Below, in pieces: positions 33,333 to 41,175 of a stretch of 64,000 nucleotides of DNA. Made by a program: the position numbers and the translations under genes. The stretch comes from Bacteroidales bacterium (GTDB taxonomy: Bacteria > Bacteroidota > Bacteroidia > Bacteroidales > F082). How positions within the stretch are numbered: position 1 is the first letter of the stretch; each line of letters opens with the position of its first letter. Below the pieces are notes generated by a model. That model worked only from the letters and a program-made list of their open reading frames with translations, was not told the origin of the DNA and did no database searches. The stretch is taken from positions 62,001 through 126,000 of the forward strand of contig JAFPUN010000021.1 of assembly GCA_017395365.1 (NCBI GenBank), given 5' to 3'.

Positions 33333-34709
33333 TTATCCCAGTCTCTTGAACTGGCAGGTGAAGTGACGCATCAGCTCGGCTTCCCAAGTGATTTCAAGAC
33401 CGCGCTTGATGGTGTCGCGACGGTCGTAGACGTTCTTCAGAGCGGCGGCAATCACGTCCATGTGGTTGTTGGTGTAGACACGACGCGGAATGCAGAGACG
33501 CACGAAGTCGTTGCCACCGAAGCGGTTCTGGCGCGTGACCGGGTCGCGGTCGGCAAGCACATAACCGATCTCGCAGGCACGGATGCCAGCTTCGAGATAG
33601 AGCTCACAGGTCAGTGTCTGGGCGGGGAACTCTTCCTTCGGGATTTGGGTCAACACCTTGTCGGCATCGACGAAGATGGCGTGGCCACCAGCTGGACGCT
33701 GGTAAGGAATGCCGTACTCATCGAGTTTGGCAGCGAGGTAGTGCACTTGTTTGATACGGGTCTCAACCATGTCGAATTCGATGTTTTCCTTTAGACCGAC
33801 AGCCAAAGCGTCCATGTCGCGGCCGTTCATGCCGCCGTAGGTGAGGAAGCCTTCGAAGGGGATGCAGAACAACTTGGCGCCTTCGTACCAGTCCTTCTTG
33901 TTGGTGGCGATGAAACCACCCATGTTGACGAGACCGTCCTTCTTGGCAGACATCGTCATCGAGTCGGCATAGCTGAACATCTCCAATGCGATTTCCTTCA
34001 AGGTCTTGTTTTCATAACCCTTTTCGCGGGTCTTGATGAAATAGGCGTTCTCGATGAAACGGGCGCTGTCGATGTTGACCGGCACGCCGTATTTGTGGCA
34101 GAGCTCGCAGGTCTCGCGGATGTTCTGCATGCTGACGGGCTGACCGCCGACGGTGTTGTTGGTCACAGTGAGGACCATGAACGGCACATTGCCTTGGTTC
34201 TCTTTCAGCACCTTCTCGAGTATCTCGAGGCTGACATTGCCCTTGAAAGGCACTTCGAGTTGCGTGTCGTAGGCCTCGGGCACGGTAACATCGATGGCGA
34301 AAGCCTTACGGCTCTCAATGTGGCCCTTGGTGGTGTCGAAGTGAGCGTTGCCAGGGATGACCTGACCAGGCTTCACGAGGTATGAAAACAGCACATTCTC
34401 GGCAGCGCGGCCTTGGTGAGTGGGGATGACATACTCGAAACCGGTGAGTTCGGTGATGGTGTCCTTCATGTGGTAGAACGAGCGGGCGCCGCCGTAGCTC
34501 TCGTCGCCCTGCATCATAGCGGCCCACTGACGGTCGCTCATGGCGCCGGTGCCGCTGTCGGTCAGCAAGTCGATGTAGACATAGTCGCTCTTCAGCATAA
34601 AGACATTCTGGTGGGCTTCGTTGAGCCACTTCTCGCGTTGTTCGCGGGTGGATTTCTTAATGGGTTCAACCATCTTGATTTTCCACGCTTCTGCAAATGG
34701 TAATTCCAT
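33333..34709 (-). CDS. tnaA: Tryptophanase
   Basis: A 458-residue PLP beta-eliminating lyase that splits tryptophan to indole, pyruvate and ammonia. Signatures: IDLLTDSGTGAMS, PTHQGRAAEN, VDSARFIENAYF as NIDSARF, and the PLP lysine in MSAKKDGLVNMGG. The C-terminal GHAIFVDADKVL and CELYLEAGIRACEIG with RDPVTRQ favour tryptophanase over tyrosine phenol-lyase, which has different residues in these segments. No TnaC-like leader peptide or tryptophan permease is visible. The start MELPFAEAWKIKMVEP is typical of Bacteroides enzymes. Confidence 0.92.
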   Translation of the reverse strand: MELPFAEAWKIKMVEPIKKSTREQREKWLNEAHQNVFMLKSDYVYIDLLTDSGTGAMSDRQWAAMMQGDESYGGARSFYHMKDTITELTGFEYVIPTHQGRAAENVLFSYLVKPGQVIPGNAHFDTTKGHIESRKAFAIDVTVPEAYDTQLEVPFKGNVSLEILEKVLKENQGNVPFMVLTVTNNTVGGQPVSMQNIRETCELCHKYGVPVNIDSARFIENAYFIKTREKGYENKTLKEIALEMFSYADSMTMSAKKDGLVNMGGFIATNKKDWYEGAKLFCIPFEGFLTYGGMNGRDMDALAVGLKENIEFDMVETRIKQVHYLAAKLDEYGIPYQRPAGGHAIFVDADKVLTQIPKEEFPAQTLTCELYLEAGIRACEIGYVLADRDPVTRQNRFGGNDFVRLCIPRRVYTNNHMDVIAAALKNVYDRRDTIKRGLEITWEAELMRHFTCQFKRLG

Positions 34710-34829
34710 GATATTATTTGATTTAAGATTTATGATTTAAAGATTTAAAATTTCAAGATTTGAAAGCTCTATTGGAGAAGGGAATACAAACCTCCTTACC
34801 GAACAGGTATTCAGAAACGGTCGCGTTCC
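34710..34829. other. AT-rich intergenic stretch with GATTTAA word repeats
   Basis: The gap between tnaA and the divergent cargo gene (34710-34976). Its first 60 bases repeat GATTTAA/AAGATTT words. Nothing else is seen except the -7 box of the + strand gene. Confidence 0.6.
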
Positions 34830-34951
34830 TTGATGTTCAAGTATACCATATTACCAAAGATGTGGGGCATATCAATAATAAGGTGCTTTCAAAAACGCTT
34901 CAAAGATATGGAATTTTTGGGTAATACAAGCCGTTTCGACAAGTTTTTTCT

Positions 34952-34959
34952 TACTTTTG
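34952..34959 (+). promoter_or_regulatory. TAnnTTTG -7 box (TACTTTTG) for the cargo gene at 34977
   Basis: It lies 17 bases before the ATG at 34977, confirming the short start over the in-frame ATG at 34830. Confidence 0.65.
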
Positions 34960-34976
34960 CGCCAAATATTAGTCTA

Positions 34977-36077
34977 ATGAAGAATCTGTTTCTTACCCTC
35001 TTGGTTTGTTTGACGACAACAACAGCCTTTGCCGACATCATCCTCACCGAAGGCTTCGAATATGCCAACCACGATTTGGAGACTCCCGTGGGATGGACTA
35101 GCGACAACAACTCGTGGATTTGCGGTTATCTCGAGAAAGACCACAACCGCGTCGCCCATTCTGGCAATTGGTATGCCTTCAACAACGCCGAAGATGCTTG
35201 GATGTACATGCCACTCTCGCTCTTCTCCCGTATGCAATACCGCATCAGTTGCTGGGCTATCTCCGATGGCGACTTCCAACTGGAGTTTTGGGCAGGCGAT
35301 GCTCCCCATGCCGACAACATGCATACCCCACTGCTCAACACCCTTGTCAGTGGTGGTGTCTATGAAAAGTGTTCTTCCTATGTCGACACCATACCCTCGG
35401 GATGCCAATATATTGGCATACATGCAATAGCGGGTTCAAGTGCCACCTACCTTACCATCGATGACATTGAAATCGACATGCTGGAGCAATATACTTTTGA
35501 AGCTTATGAAATCACTGGTGACACCGCCTTGTATCCTGGCACGGAGGCCACTTTCCGCTTCCTCATCCACAACACCGGCTACGACCCCGTCGATGTCACT
35601 GTGCACCCATCCAATGAGTTCTTCACCGACTTCAGTTTCTTCTCAAATGGCGTCATGACGACGACCTTCCCCACCCAACCTGACGAAACCGTCGAAGTGA
35701 CCGCCCACGCCACATTGCGTCCCGAGGTGGAGCCTGGCACAGTGGCATGGCTCGACATCCATATGACCATCCCCTGCAACTGCAACACAGCATTGGTTAC
35801 CTTCTGGGTGACACCGTTAGACCCGACCGAACTATCGGAAAACAACGCACATAGAATCAGCGTTTTCCCCAACCCCACTGCCGATATCGTGAACATCGAA
35901 GCAGAAGGATTGGAGCAGGTCGACCTATTCGACGAAACGGGAAAAACGATAAAGAGCGTCCCCTCAATCGGAAACGCTCTTCAACTAGACTTAACCGGCC
36001 TTAAACCTGGCGTTTATTTCATTTCAGCCAGAACGCGCTCCACTTCCTCTTTCGTGAAGTCAATCCTGAAAATGTGA
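34977..36077 (+). CDS. Secreted T9SS cargo protein, choice-of-anchor J-like
   Basis: A 366-residue protein with signal MKNLFLTLLVCLTTTTAFA. A jelly-roll domain follows (about 20-165: ILTEGFEYANHDLETPVGWTSDNNSW, GNWYAFNNAEDAWMYMPL, TYLTIDDIEID), then an Ig-like sandwich (170-285). The sorting domain is type A (VFPNPTADIVNIEAEG ... FVKSILKM). The sorting domain lacks the palindromic insert, so it shows the uninterrupted spacing. Its last 64 bases overlap the convergent PLP-enzyme gene. No catalytic motif is seen; probably a surface adhesin or binding protein. Confidence 0.82.
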   Translation: MKNLFLTLLVCLTTTTAFADIILTEGFEYANHDLETPVGWTSDNNSWICGYLEKDHNRVAHSGNWYAFNNAEDAWMYMPLSLFSRMQYRISCWAISDGDFQLEFWAGDAPHADNMHTPLLNTLVSGGVYEKCSSYVDTIPSGCQYIGIHAIAGSSATYLTIDDIEIDMLEQYTFEAYEITGDTALYPGTEATFRFLIHNTGYDPVDVTVHPSNEFFTDFSFFSNGVMTTTFPTQPDETVEVTAHATLRPEVEPGTVAWLDIHMTIPCNCNTALVTFWVTPLDPTELSENNAHRISVFPNPTADIVNIEAEGLEQVDLFDETGKTIKSVPSIGNALQLDLTGLKPGVYFISARTRSTSSFVKSILKM

Positions 36078-37306
36078 TCCGGCTTCAAATAATAAATCTC
36101 ATGCTCGGCATGGAAGCGCTTTTCGCCTCCACCCGTGATGTTGAGCATCACCACATCATCAGGTTTCACCGTTCCCTTTTCTATTGCCTGCTGTAATGAG
36201 GCCGTGGCCACAGCAGCGGCATGGTAGATGTCGATGCCTTCCGTCTCTTCAAACAAAGCTTTGGCAGCATTGGCTTCGGCATTGCTGACAGCGAGGATGT
36301 CGCCATTGGTGTCCTTCAACGCGTCATAGAGGCCACCGGCAAGGCCATAAGGCGGCTTGCGGTTGGAGAGCACGGGGGCGCAAATCTCGGCGGCATCTTT
36401 ACGGGCCTGGTCGGCATCATAAGGCAATAAGGCACGCGAATCGGCACGCCAAGCGTCATACATGGGCACGAAAGGCTTGTTTTGTGACACTATCAGGCGT
36501 GCTTTGTGACTGCCAAAGCGTCCGTCTTCTATGAAACGCAGGTTGGCCTCCCAAGCGGCTATGGCACCAGTGCCACTACCCACAGCCTGGAAATAGAAAT
36601 CGGGCGTACGGCCAATGAAAGTCGTGGCCGACATCATCGTAGTGCCCATGCCATCGCGACGGGCGATATTCTTGGCACCACCTTCAGCAAGGTAGCCTTC
36701 CAATCCACAGACCACATTCGAAAGGTTGATGGCATCGAAATAGTCGCTGCCCGACTCGGTGGTGATGAGTTTTACACAGGGATTTAATGGCTTGTCGAAC
36801 CACAAGGCATTAATATTGTCCTGAGGCACGCAGAGCAGCAATTTGATGCCGTTATCGGAACACACCTTGGCAAAAGCACGAGCCGTATTGCCAGCCGAAG
36901 CCACCACCAGCACCTTTTCTTTCAGGTCATCGCCCAAGCGGGCACACACCGAATAAGCCTCCATCTCCTTAAAGGAGCAGGTCGTCATACGGGCTTTTCG
37001 CTCGGGCCACCAACCATTAAAGGTGATGTAAAGGTTATTCAGGCCAAGCCGTTTGGCCAAGGCATCGCTTTTGTAGGTAATGGGCTCCGAGGGCTTGCTC
37101 AACATGGTCTTGATGGGCAGCCAATCGGCATAGCGGTAAAGGCCCAAGCAAGCGCCCTCTGCCACTTCCAATTGTTTCTTTTCGTAGACAGGCCGAACCA
37201 TGCTCGGCTGATCACATTGCTTGTCATCCAAAGTCCAGCCTTCATCGTTGAAAATGCGACCCGTAGCCACGGTCTGCAGTTGGTATTTTGTAGGCACAAA
37301 TATCAT
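36014..37306 (-). CDS. Cysteate synthase-like PLP enzyme (threonine synthase superfamily)
   Basis: A 430-residue fold-type II PLP enzyme. The Schiff-base lysine is Lys113 in TTCSFKEMEAY, and the phosphate loop includes VVASAGNTARAF and GSGTGAIAAWE. Distinctive segments (GWTLDDKQCDQPSMVRP, YEKKQLEV, ADWLPIK, CVPQDNINALWF, GGAKNIARRDGMGT) fit the cysteate synthase group rather than true threonine synthase, which has SFKDR and lacks the ADWLPI block. Cysteate synthase makes L-cysteate from O-phosphoserine and sulfite; in Bacteroidota cysteate feeds sulfonolipid (capnine) synthesis. The assignment is from remembered family features. No acyltransferase for the next step is adjacent. Confidence 0.75.
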   Translation of the reverse strand: MIFVPTKYQLQTVATGRIFNDEGWTLDDKQCDQPSMVRPVYEKKQLEVAEGACLGLYRYADWLPIKTMLSKPSEPITYKSDALAKRLGLNNLYITFNGWWPERKARMTTCSFKEMEAYSVCARLGDDLKEKVLVVASAGNTARAFAKVCSDNGIKLLLCVPQDNINALWFDKPLNPCVKLITTESGSDYFDAINLSNVVCGLEGYLAEGGAKNIARRDGMGTTMMSATTFIGRTPDFYFQAVGSGTGAIAAWEANLRFIEDGRFGSHKARLIVSQNKPFVPMYDAWRADSRALLPYDADQARKDAAEICAPVLSNRKPPYGLAGGLYDALKDTNGDILAVSNAEANAAKALFEETEGIDIYHAAAVATASLQQAIEKGTVKPDDVVMLNITGGGEKRFHAEHEIYYLKPDHIFRIDFTKEEVERVLAEMK

Positions 37307-37334
37307 CTTTCAGTCTTTTGCGGTTATTATGGTG

Positions 37335-37342
37335 CAAAAATA
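37335..37342 (-). promoter_or_regulatory. TAnnTTTG -7 box (TATTTTTG) for the cysteate synthase-like gene
   Basis: Minus strand, 28 bases upstream of the ATG at 37306. Confidence 0.62.
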
Positions 37343-37402
37343 CAAAAAGTAAACATATGGATAGTAAATGTATTTACTATTTTATTTCATCAAGTCTATG
37401 AC

Positions 37403-37435
37403 AAAAAAAGAGTGGCAGCTTGTTAGCTGCCACTC
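37403..37435 (-). terminator. Intrinsic terminator of the Exb operon
   Basis: Arms GAGTGGCAGC (37410-37419) and GCTGCCACTC (37426-37435), with seven T after the stem on the minus strand. It begins 23 bases past the last exbD stop. Confidence 0.88.
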
Positions 37436-37458
37436 CGAGAACTTTAATTTGAGAAACA

Positions 37459-37926
37459 TTAGTTCTCCAAGGCGCTGCCCTTCAGTGTCGTGTAAGTGAT
37501 ACGGAAAGCACCTACCTTACGGAGTTCTTGTTTCACGTCGGTGACGACACCCATACGGGTATCCTTATGCACCTTAAGGGCGGTGGTCATCAGCGGGCGG
37601 TCAGCCTCGTTGCGTGAGTCACGTTCCTTTTGGATCCAGTCGGCGATGTCGGCCGGACGGGCAAAGGCGTCATCGAGTTGGATACGTGATTCGGTACCCA
37701 GTTTGGCATCCCTCGGCGGACCGATGTAGATGGAGCTCACCAATGTCTTGTGCTCGAGTTTTTGGATCTCGGTGGCCTTCGGCATGGCGTTCTTCACCTT
37801 AAGTTCGACGTCGCGCATGGTTGTGGTAATCATGAAGAAGAATATCAACATGTAGACGATGTCGGGCAATGAAGAGGTGCTCACTTGTGGCACTTCTTTT
37901 TTACCTTCTTTTCTGAATTTTCCCAT
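37459..37926 (-). CDS. exbD: ExbD/TolR family biopolymer transport protein (second ExbD)
   Basis: A 155-residue protein with a single N-terminal membrane helix (SLPDIVYMLIFFFMITTTM, residues 19-37). It carries the proton-path Asp of ExbD in SSLPDIVYM. A periplasmic domain of about 115 residues follows. With ExbB it converts the proton gradient into movement of TonB. Last gene of a four-gene minus-strand operon; 20 bases separate it from the other exbD. Confidence 0.9.
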   Translation of the reverse strand: MGKFRKEGKKEVPQVSTSSLPDIVYMLIFFFMITTTMRDVELKVKNAMPKATEIQKLEHKTLVSSIYIGPPRDAKLGTESRIQLDDAFARPADIADWIQKERDSRNEADRPLMTTALKVHKDTRMGVVTDVKQELRKVGAFRITYTTLKGSALEN

Positions 37927-37946
37927 ATTTTATCCTCCTTTATGTT

Positions 37947-38507
37947 TTAGTACACAACGGGTTCGGCCTCGCTGATACGCACCGGCACGGCCTCGTTGAT
38001 AGCCTTGGTTTGATCTTCATTAAGTTGGTCGAGGTGCTTGTGGAATTTCCTCCAAGCCAGGTCTTCCTTCATTTCATTGAAGGCGCGGGCCAACTCGTTC
38101 TGCACACTGATATACATAGCATACGACGTACCACGGTCGTTCTGCAGTGAGATAACGCCCTTCGACATGAGCACATCGCCCACGAGGTCAAAGGTCTTGG
38201 TCTCCACTTCAGGAGCGGTTTCGTCGTTGGGACGCGGCGTCATGAAGCGTTTGGCCTCGTCCTTGAGCAAGCTCAAGTCCATGGGACGGCCATTCACCAG
38301 CAGACGGTCGCTCTTGTTTACCATCACATTCATCACGTTTCTTTCCTTGACCTTCACATCCTCGTCGTTTTGCTCGACCGGGGGAGGCAGACGACGGGTG
38401 ATACCATAGTCCACATCCATGGAGGTGGTCATCAGGAAGAAACATAACAGCAAGAATGCTATGTCAGCCTGCGAACTGGAATTGATTTCAGGAGTTTTTC
38501 TTGCCAT
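37947..38507 (-). CDS. exbD: ExbD/TolR family biopolymer transport protein (first ExbD)
   Basis: A 186-residue ExbD paralogue with helix IAFLLLCFFLMTTSMD and proton-path Asp in SSQADIAFLL (residue 15). The periplasmic part is longer than in the neighbour, with extra charged stretches (KVKERNVMNVMVNKSDRL and a C-terminal extension to residue 186). Paired non-identical ExbD genes are usual in Bacteroidota. The start ATG is 11 bases after the stop of the small membrane protein. Confidence 0.9.
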   Translation of the reverse strand: MARKTPEINSSSQADIAFLLLCFFLMTTSMDVDYGITRRLPPPVEQNDEDVKVKERNVMNVMVNKSDRLLVNGRPMDLSLLKDEAKRFMTPRPNDETAPEVETKTFDLVGDVLMSKGVISLQNDRGTSYAMYISVQNELARAFNEMKEDLAWRKFHKHLDQLNEDQTKAINEAVPVRISEAEPVVY

Positions 38508-38518
38508 GATGAAATGAT

Positions 38519-38941
38519 TTACTTTTTAACTGCCTTGTAGATGACGGAGAACAAGATGGAAAGGATGGCTACTCCAAGAGTGACATAGAAGAAGTTGAGG
38601 CCGAGTTCGACCCATCCGTGCGTCTTGGCTGAATAAGCCACCTCGCCGGCTTCGTAAGGAGTGGCGAAAGCGCCTCTCGACATAAGGTAAGCTACAACTC
38701 CAATAATAGCGAATGCAATGACTGCAACCAGGAGCGTCTTTCCGTTGACGCCTTTGATGGCGGCGGTGAAGAAGACTGAAATCAATGCGATGACGATGCC
38801 AAGTATAATCAAGATGTAGCCCCAATTCAGGAGTACGTTGGTGCGGGCTTCATCGGAGAGGCCAAGGTAGAAATACACTGCCAGACCCACAGTGATGAGC
38901 GCCAACACGGCAAGTACCCATTTTGAAATCTTACTGTTCAT
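38519..38941 (-). CDS. Small four-helix membrane protein of the Exb operon
   Basis: A 140-residue protein with about four hydrophobic helices (WVLAVLALITVGLAVYFYLG; LNWGYILIILGIVIALISVFF; TLLVAVIAFAIIGVVAYLM; FFYVTLGVAILSILFSVIY). No named domain is recognised. It lies between exbB and exbD with gaps of 14 and 11 bases, so it is surely co-expressed. The position is conserved in many Bacteroidota Exb operons. A structural accessory of the ExbBD motor is inferred from context only. Confidence 0.8.
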   Translation of the reverse strand: MNSKISKWVLAVLALITVGLAVYFYLGLSDEARTNVLLNWGYILIILGIVIALISVFFTAAIKGVNGKTLLVAVIAFAIIGVVAYLMSRGAFATPYEAGEVAYSAKTHGWVELGLNFFYVTLGVAILSILFSVIYKAVKK

Positions 38942-38955
38942 GATTAATACTTGTT

Positions 38956-39786
38956 TTATTTGTTGTTGTACTTAGCGAGGATATCCATGAACGAGATGGA
39001 AGCGTCTTCCATATCGTTGACGATGCTTTCGATCTTTGAAGCGATGAAGTTGAAGAAAACCTGAAGGATAATAGCGGCGATCAGACCGAACACGGTGGTC
39101 AACAGAGCGACCTTCATACCAGAGGCCACAACCGTGGGGCTCATGTCACCAGCAGCGGCGATGTCGTCGAAGGCCTGGATCATACCGATAACAGTACCCA
39201 TGAAACCGAACATAGGAGCCAAGCTGATGCAGAGGCCAATCCAGCTCAAACCGCTTTCAAGCTTGCCACCTGCGACGGAGCCGTAGGAGACGATGGCTTT
39301 CTCGACTTCCTCGAGCGACTGACCGTCCTGATAACGGATAAGACCTTGGGTGAAGATGCTGGCCACAGGACCACGGGTGTCCTTGCAAAGCTGTTTGGCA
39401 CCTTCAACATCACCATTCTTCATCTTGGCTTCGATACCAGCCAGGAGTTTCTTGGAGTTGGCGGTAGAAAGGGTCAGATAAATGATTCTCTCAATGGAGA
39501 TGGCCATACCGATGAGCAAGATGACCAACACGATACCCATGAAACCAGGACCACCATCGATGAATTGCTTCTTGATGGACTCACGGAAAGTCTTGGGAGC
39601 TTCTGCCTGGGCAGGCGTGATTTCTTCGGTGGTCTCCACTTCGGCGGGAGTCACTTCGGTTTGTTCAGGAGCAACGACTTGTTCGGTCTGCTCGGTTTGC
39701 GCTTGCTCGTCTTGAGCAACGACGAGATTGCTGACGCCAAAGGTCATAAGGCCAGCAACCATGAGGAAAGCAATTAATTTTTTCAT
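38956..39786 (-). CDS. exbB: ExbB/TolQ/MotA family proton channel protein
   Basis: A 276-residue protein. An N-terminal hydrophobic signal-like helix (residues 1-24) is followed by a Glu/Gln/Thr-rich acidic stretch (25-65). The three ExbB helices are near 80-100 (GIVLVILLIGMAISIERIIY), 180-205 (GLCISLAPMFGFMGTVIGMI) and 225-250 (ALLTTVFGLIAAIILQVFF). The conserved Thr/Pro-rich channel residues are present. It is first in the exb operon and powers TonB-dependent receptors such as that at 2440-4962. The upstream neighbour on the same strand is tRNA-Ser. Confidence 0.92.
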   Translation of the reverse strand: MKKLIAFLMVAGLMTFGVSNLVVAQDEQAQTEQTEQVVAPEQTEVTPAEVETTEEITPAQAEAPKTFRESIKKQFIDGGPGFMGIVLVILLIGMAISIERIIYLTLSTANSKKLLAGIEAKMKNGDVEGAKQLCKDTRGPVASIFTQGLIRYQDGQSLEEVEKAIVSYGSVAGGKLESGLSWIGLCISLAPMFGFMGTVIGMIQAFDDIAAAGDMSPTVVASGMKVALLTTVFGLIAAIILQVFFNFIASKIESIVNDMEDASISFMDILAKYNNK

Positions 39787-39850
39787 AGTTTAGTTTGAAT
39801 GTTTTGATTATTACTGTTATGAATTACTTTGTTCTAGCATTGCTTTTCTG

Positions 39851-39938
39851 CGGAGAGAGCGGGATTCGAACCCGCGGTACCCTTTTGGAGTACACACACT
39901 TTCCAGGCGTGCTCCTTAAACCACTCGGACATCTCTCC
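39851..39938 (-). tRNA. tRNA-Ser(GGA)
   Basis: Class II tRNA of 88 nt read on the minus strand. The acceptor stem is GGAGAGA/TCTCTCC, the anticodon loop CTGGAAA gives anticodon GGA, and there is a long variable arm. T-loop is TTCGAAT and the discriminator is G. The CCA end is not encoded. Confidence 0.95.
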
Positions 39939-39979
39939 TCATCCGTGCCTTCCCCTCAAACCCATTCTGAAATCGTTGC

Positions 39980-39987
39980 CAAAAGTA
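39980..39987 (-). promoter_or_regulatory. TAnnTTTG -7 box (TACTTTTG) for tRNA-Ser
   Basis: Minus strand, 41 bases upstream of the tRNA 5' end. Confidence 0.6.
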
Positions 39988-40063
39988 CAACATTTTTTGT
40001 TTAGGGAAACAAAAAACTTTCATTTTTTATTGCAATTATTTTCCAAATGCTTGAATTTTAGCC

Positions 40064-41098
40064 TCAAAGGGTCATCTCGCCACGGATGGAATTCTGCATG
40101 ATTTCCAGAATTCGCTCCTTGGCCAAGCCTTCACCAATGAGATACATGAGTTTGGCGACCGCTGCCTCTGTGGTCATGTCGTGTCCACTGATGACACCGA
40201 TGCGTGCCATATCGAGGCTCGTCTCATAGCGACCCATCTCCACCGAACCGGCCTTGCATTGCGTGATGTTGAGGAGGATGAGGCCGCTGTCGATGGCTTC
40301 TTTCAAAGCATCCAAGAACCAGGAAGCAGTAGTGGCATTGCCCGAACCGAAGGTCTCCAAAACCAAAGCCTTGAGGCCAGGAGTCTTCAAGGCATGGCGC
40401 ACGAAGTCCTCGGAGATGCCGGGAAAGAGCTTGAGGATGCCCACATGACGGTCCATCTGGGTATGCACCTTGAGTTTCTTGAAGTTGGGCTTCAAGATAC
40501 GGTCTTTATTATATTTAATGTGTACGCCTACCTCGGCCAGATTAGGATAGTTGGTGGAAGCAAAGGCGTTGAAGTTCTCGGCGTTGAACTTGGTGGCACG
40601 GTTGCCGCGCAACAGCTGGTTCTGGAAGAAGATGCACACCTCGGGGACAAGAGGAGTGTCGTCGTCTTTGGCAGCAGCAATCTCGATGGCGGCAAGGAAA
40701 TTCTCGCGACCATCGGTGCGTACCACACCCATGGGCAGCTGTGAGCCAGTGAGTACGACAGGCTTGTTAAGATTCTCGAGCATGAAGCTCAAAGCCGAAG
40801 CAGTATAAGCCATGGTGTCGGAGCCGTGAAGTACAACAAAACCATCGTAATGCTCATACTCCTCCCCTATCTTCGACGCCAGCCGAATCCAGAAATCAGG
40901 CGACATATTGGACGAATCGATGAGCGGATCGAAGCTGTAGAAGTCAATTTGATAGCCGAAATTGCGCAACACGGGCAGATGGGCATAGATATGTTCAAAG
41001 TCAAAAGGCACCAAGGCACCCGTCTTGGGGTCTTGCATCATGCCGATGGTGCCGCCGGTATAGAGCACCAGTATGGAGATTTCTTCGTTGCTTTGCAT
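40064..41098 (-). CDS. ansA: Type I L-asparaginase
   Basis: A 344-residue cytoplasmic-type asparaginase that deaminates asparagine to aspartate. The first catalytic threonine is in LYTGGTIGMM (about residue 16) and the second in VVLHGSDTMAYTASAL (about 95). Further conserved stretches are LTGSQLPMG and RTDGRENF. It has no signal peptide, fitting the low-affinity cytoplasmic type. The start is ATG 41098 (MQSNEEISILVL), with a -7 box 25 bases upstream; divergent from trmO. Confidence 0.93.
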   Translation of the reverse strand: MQSNEEISILVLYTGGTIGMMQDPKTGALVPFDFEHIYAHLPVLRNFGYQIDFYSFDPLIDSSNMSPDFWIRLASKIGEEYEHYDGFVVLHGSDTMAYTASALSFMLENLNKPVVLTGSQLPMGVVRTDGRENFLAAIEIAAAKDDDTPLVPEVCIFFQNQLLRGNRATKFNAENFNAFASTNYPNLAEVGVHIKYNKDRILKPNFKKLKVHTQMDRHVGILKLFPGISEDFVRHALKTPGLKALVLETFGSGNATTASWFLDALKEAIDSGLILLNITQCKAGSVEMGRYETSLDMARIGVISGHDMTTEAAVAKLMYLIGEGLAKERILEIMQNSIRGEMTL

Positions 41099-41123
41099 GA
41101 CAAGCGTTTTTGTTTTGCGGCGG

Positions 41124-41131
41124 CAAAAGTA
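41124..41131 (-). promoter_or_regulatory. TAnnTTTG -7 box (TACTTTTG) for ansA
   Basis: Minus strand, 25 bases upstream of ansA; 32 bases separate it from the divergent trmO box. Confidence 0.62.
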
Positions 41132-41163
41132 ATGCTTTTTTCGGCTTAGTTGGCAAAAAGCGT

Positions 41164-41171
41164 TATTTTTG
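41164..41171 (+). promoter_or_regulatory. TAnnTTTG -7 box (TATTTTTG) for trmO, possibly leaderless
   Basis: Only four bases lie between the box and the trmO ATG at 41176, so transcription would begin at or next to the start codon. Confidence 0.6.
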
Positions 41172-41175
41172 CACC

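Noticed and set aside
33333-34709. Tyrosine phenol-lyase
   Set aside because: Residues in the active-site and C-terminal segments match the tryptophanase pattern better.
34710-34976. tna leader peptide
   Set aside because: No short frame with a Trp codon and no Rho-type arrangement is seen upstream of tnaA.
36014-37306. Threonine synthase
   Set aside because: The same superfamily, but the sequence blocks around the PLP lysine and N-terminus differ; kept as cysteate synthase-like.
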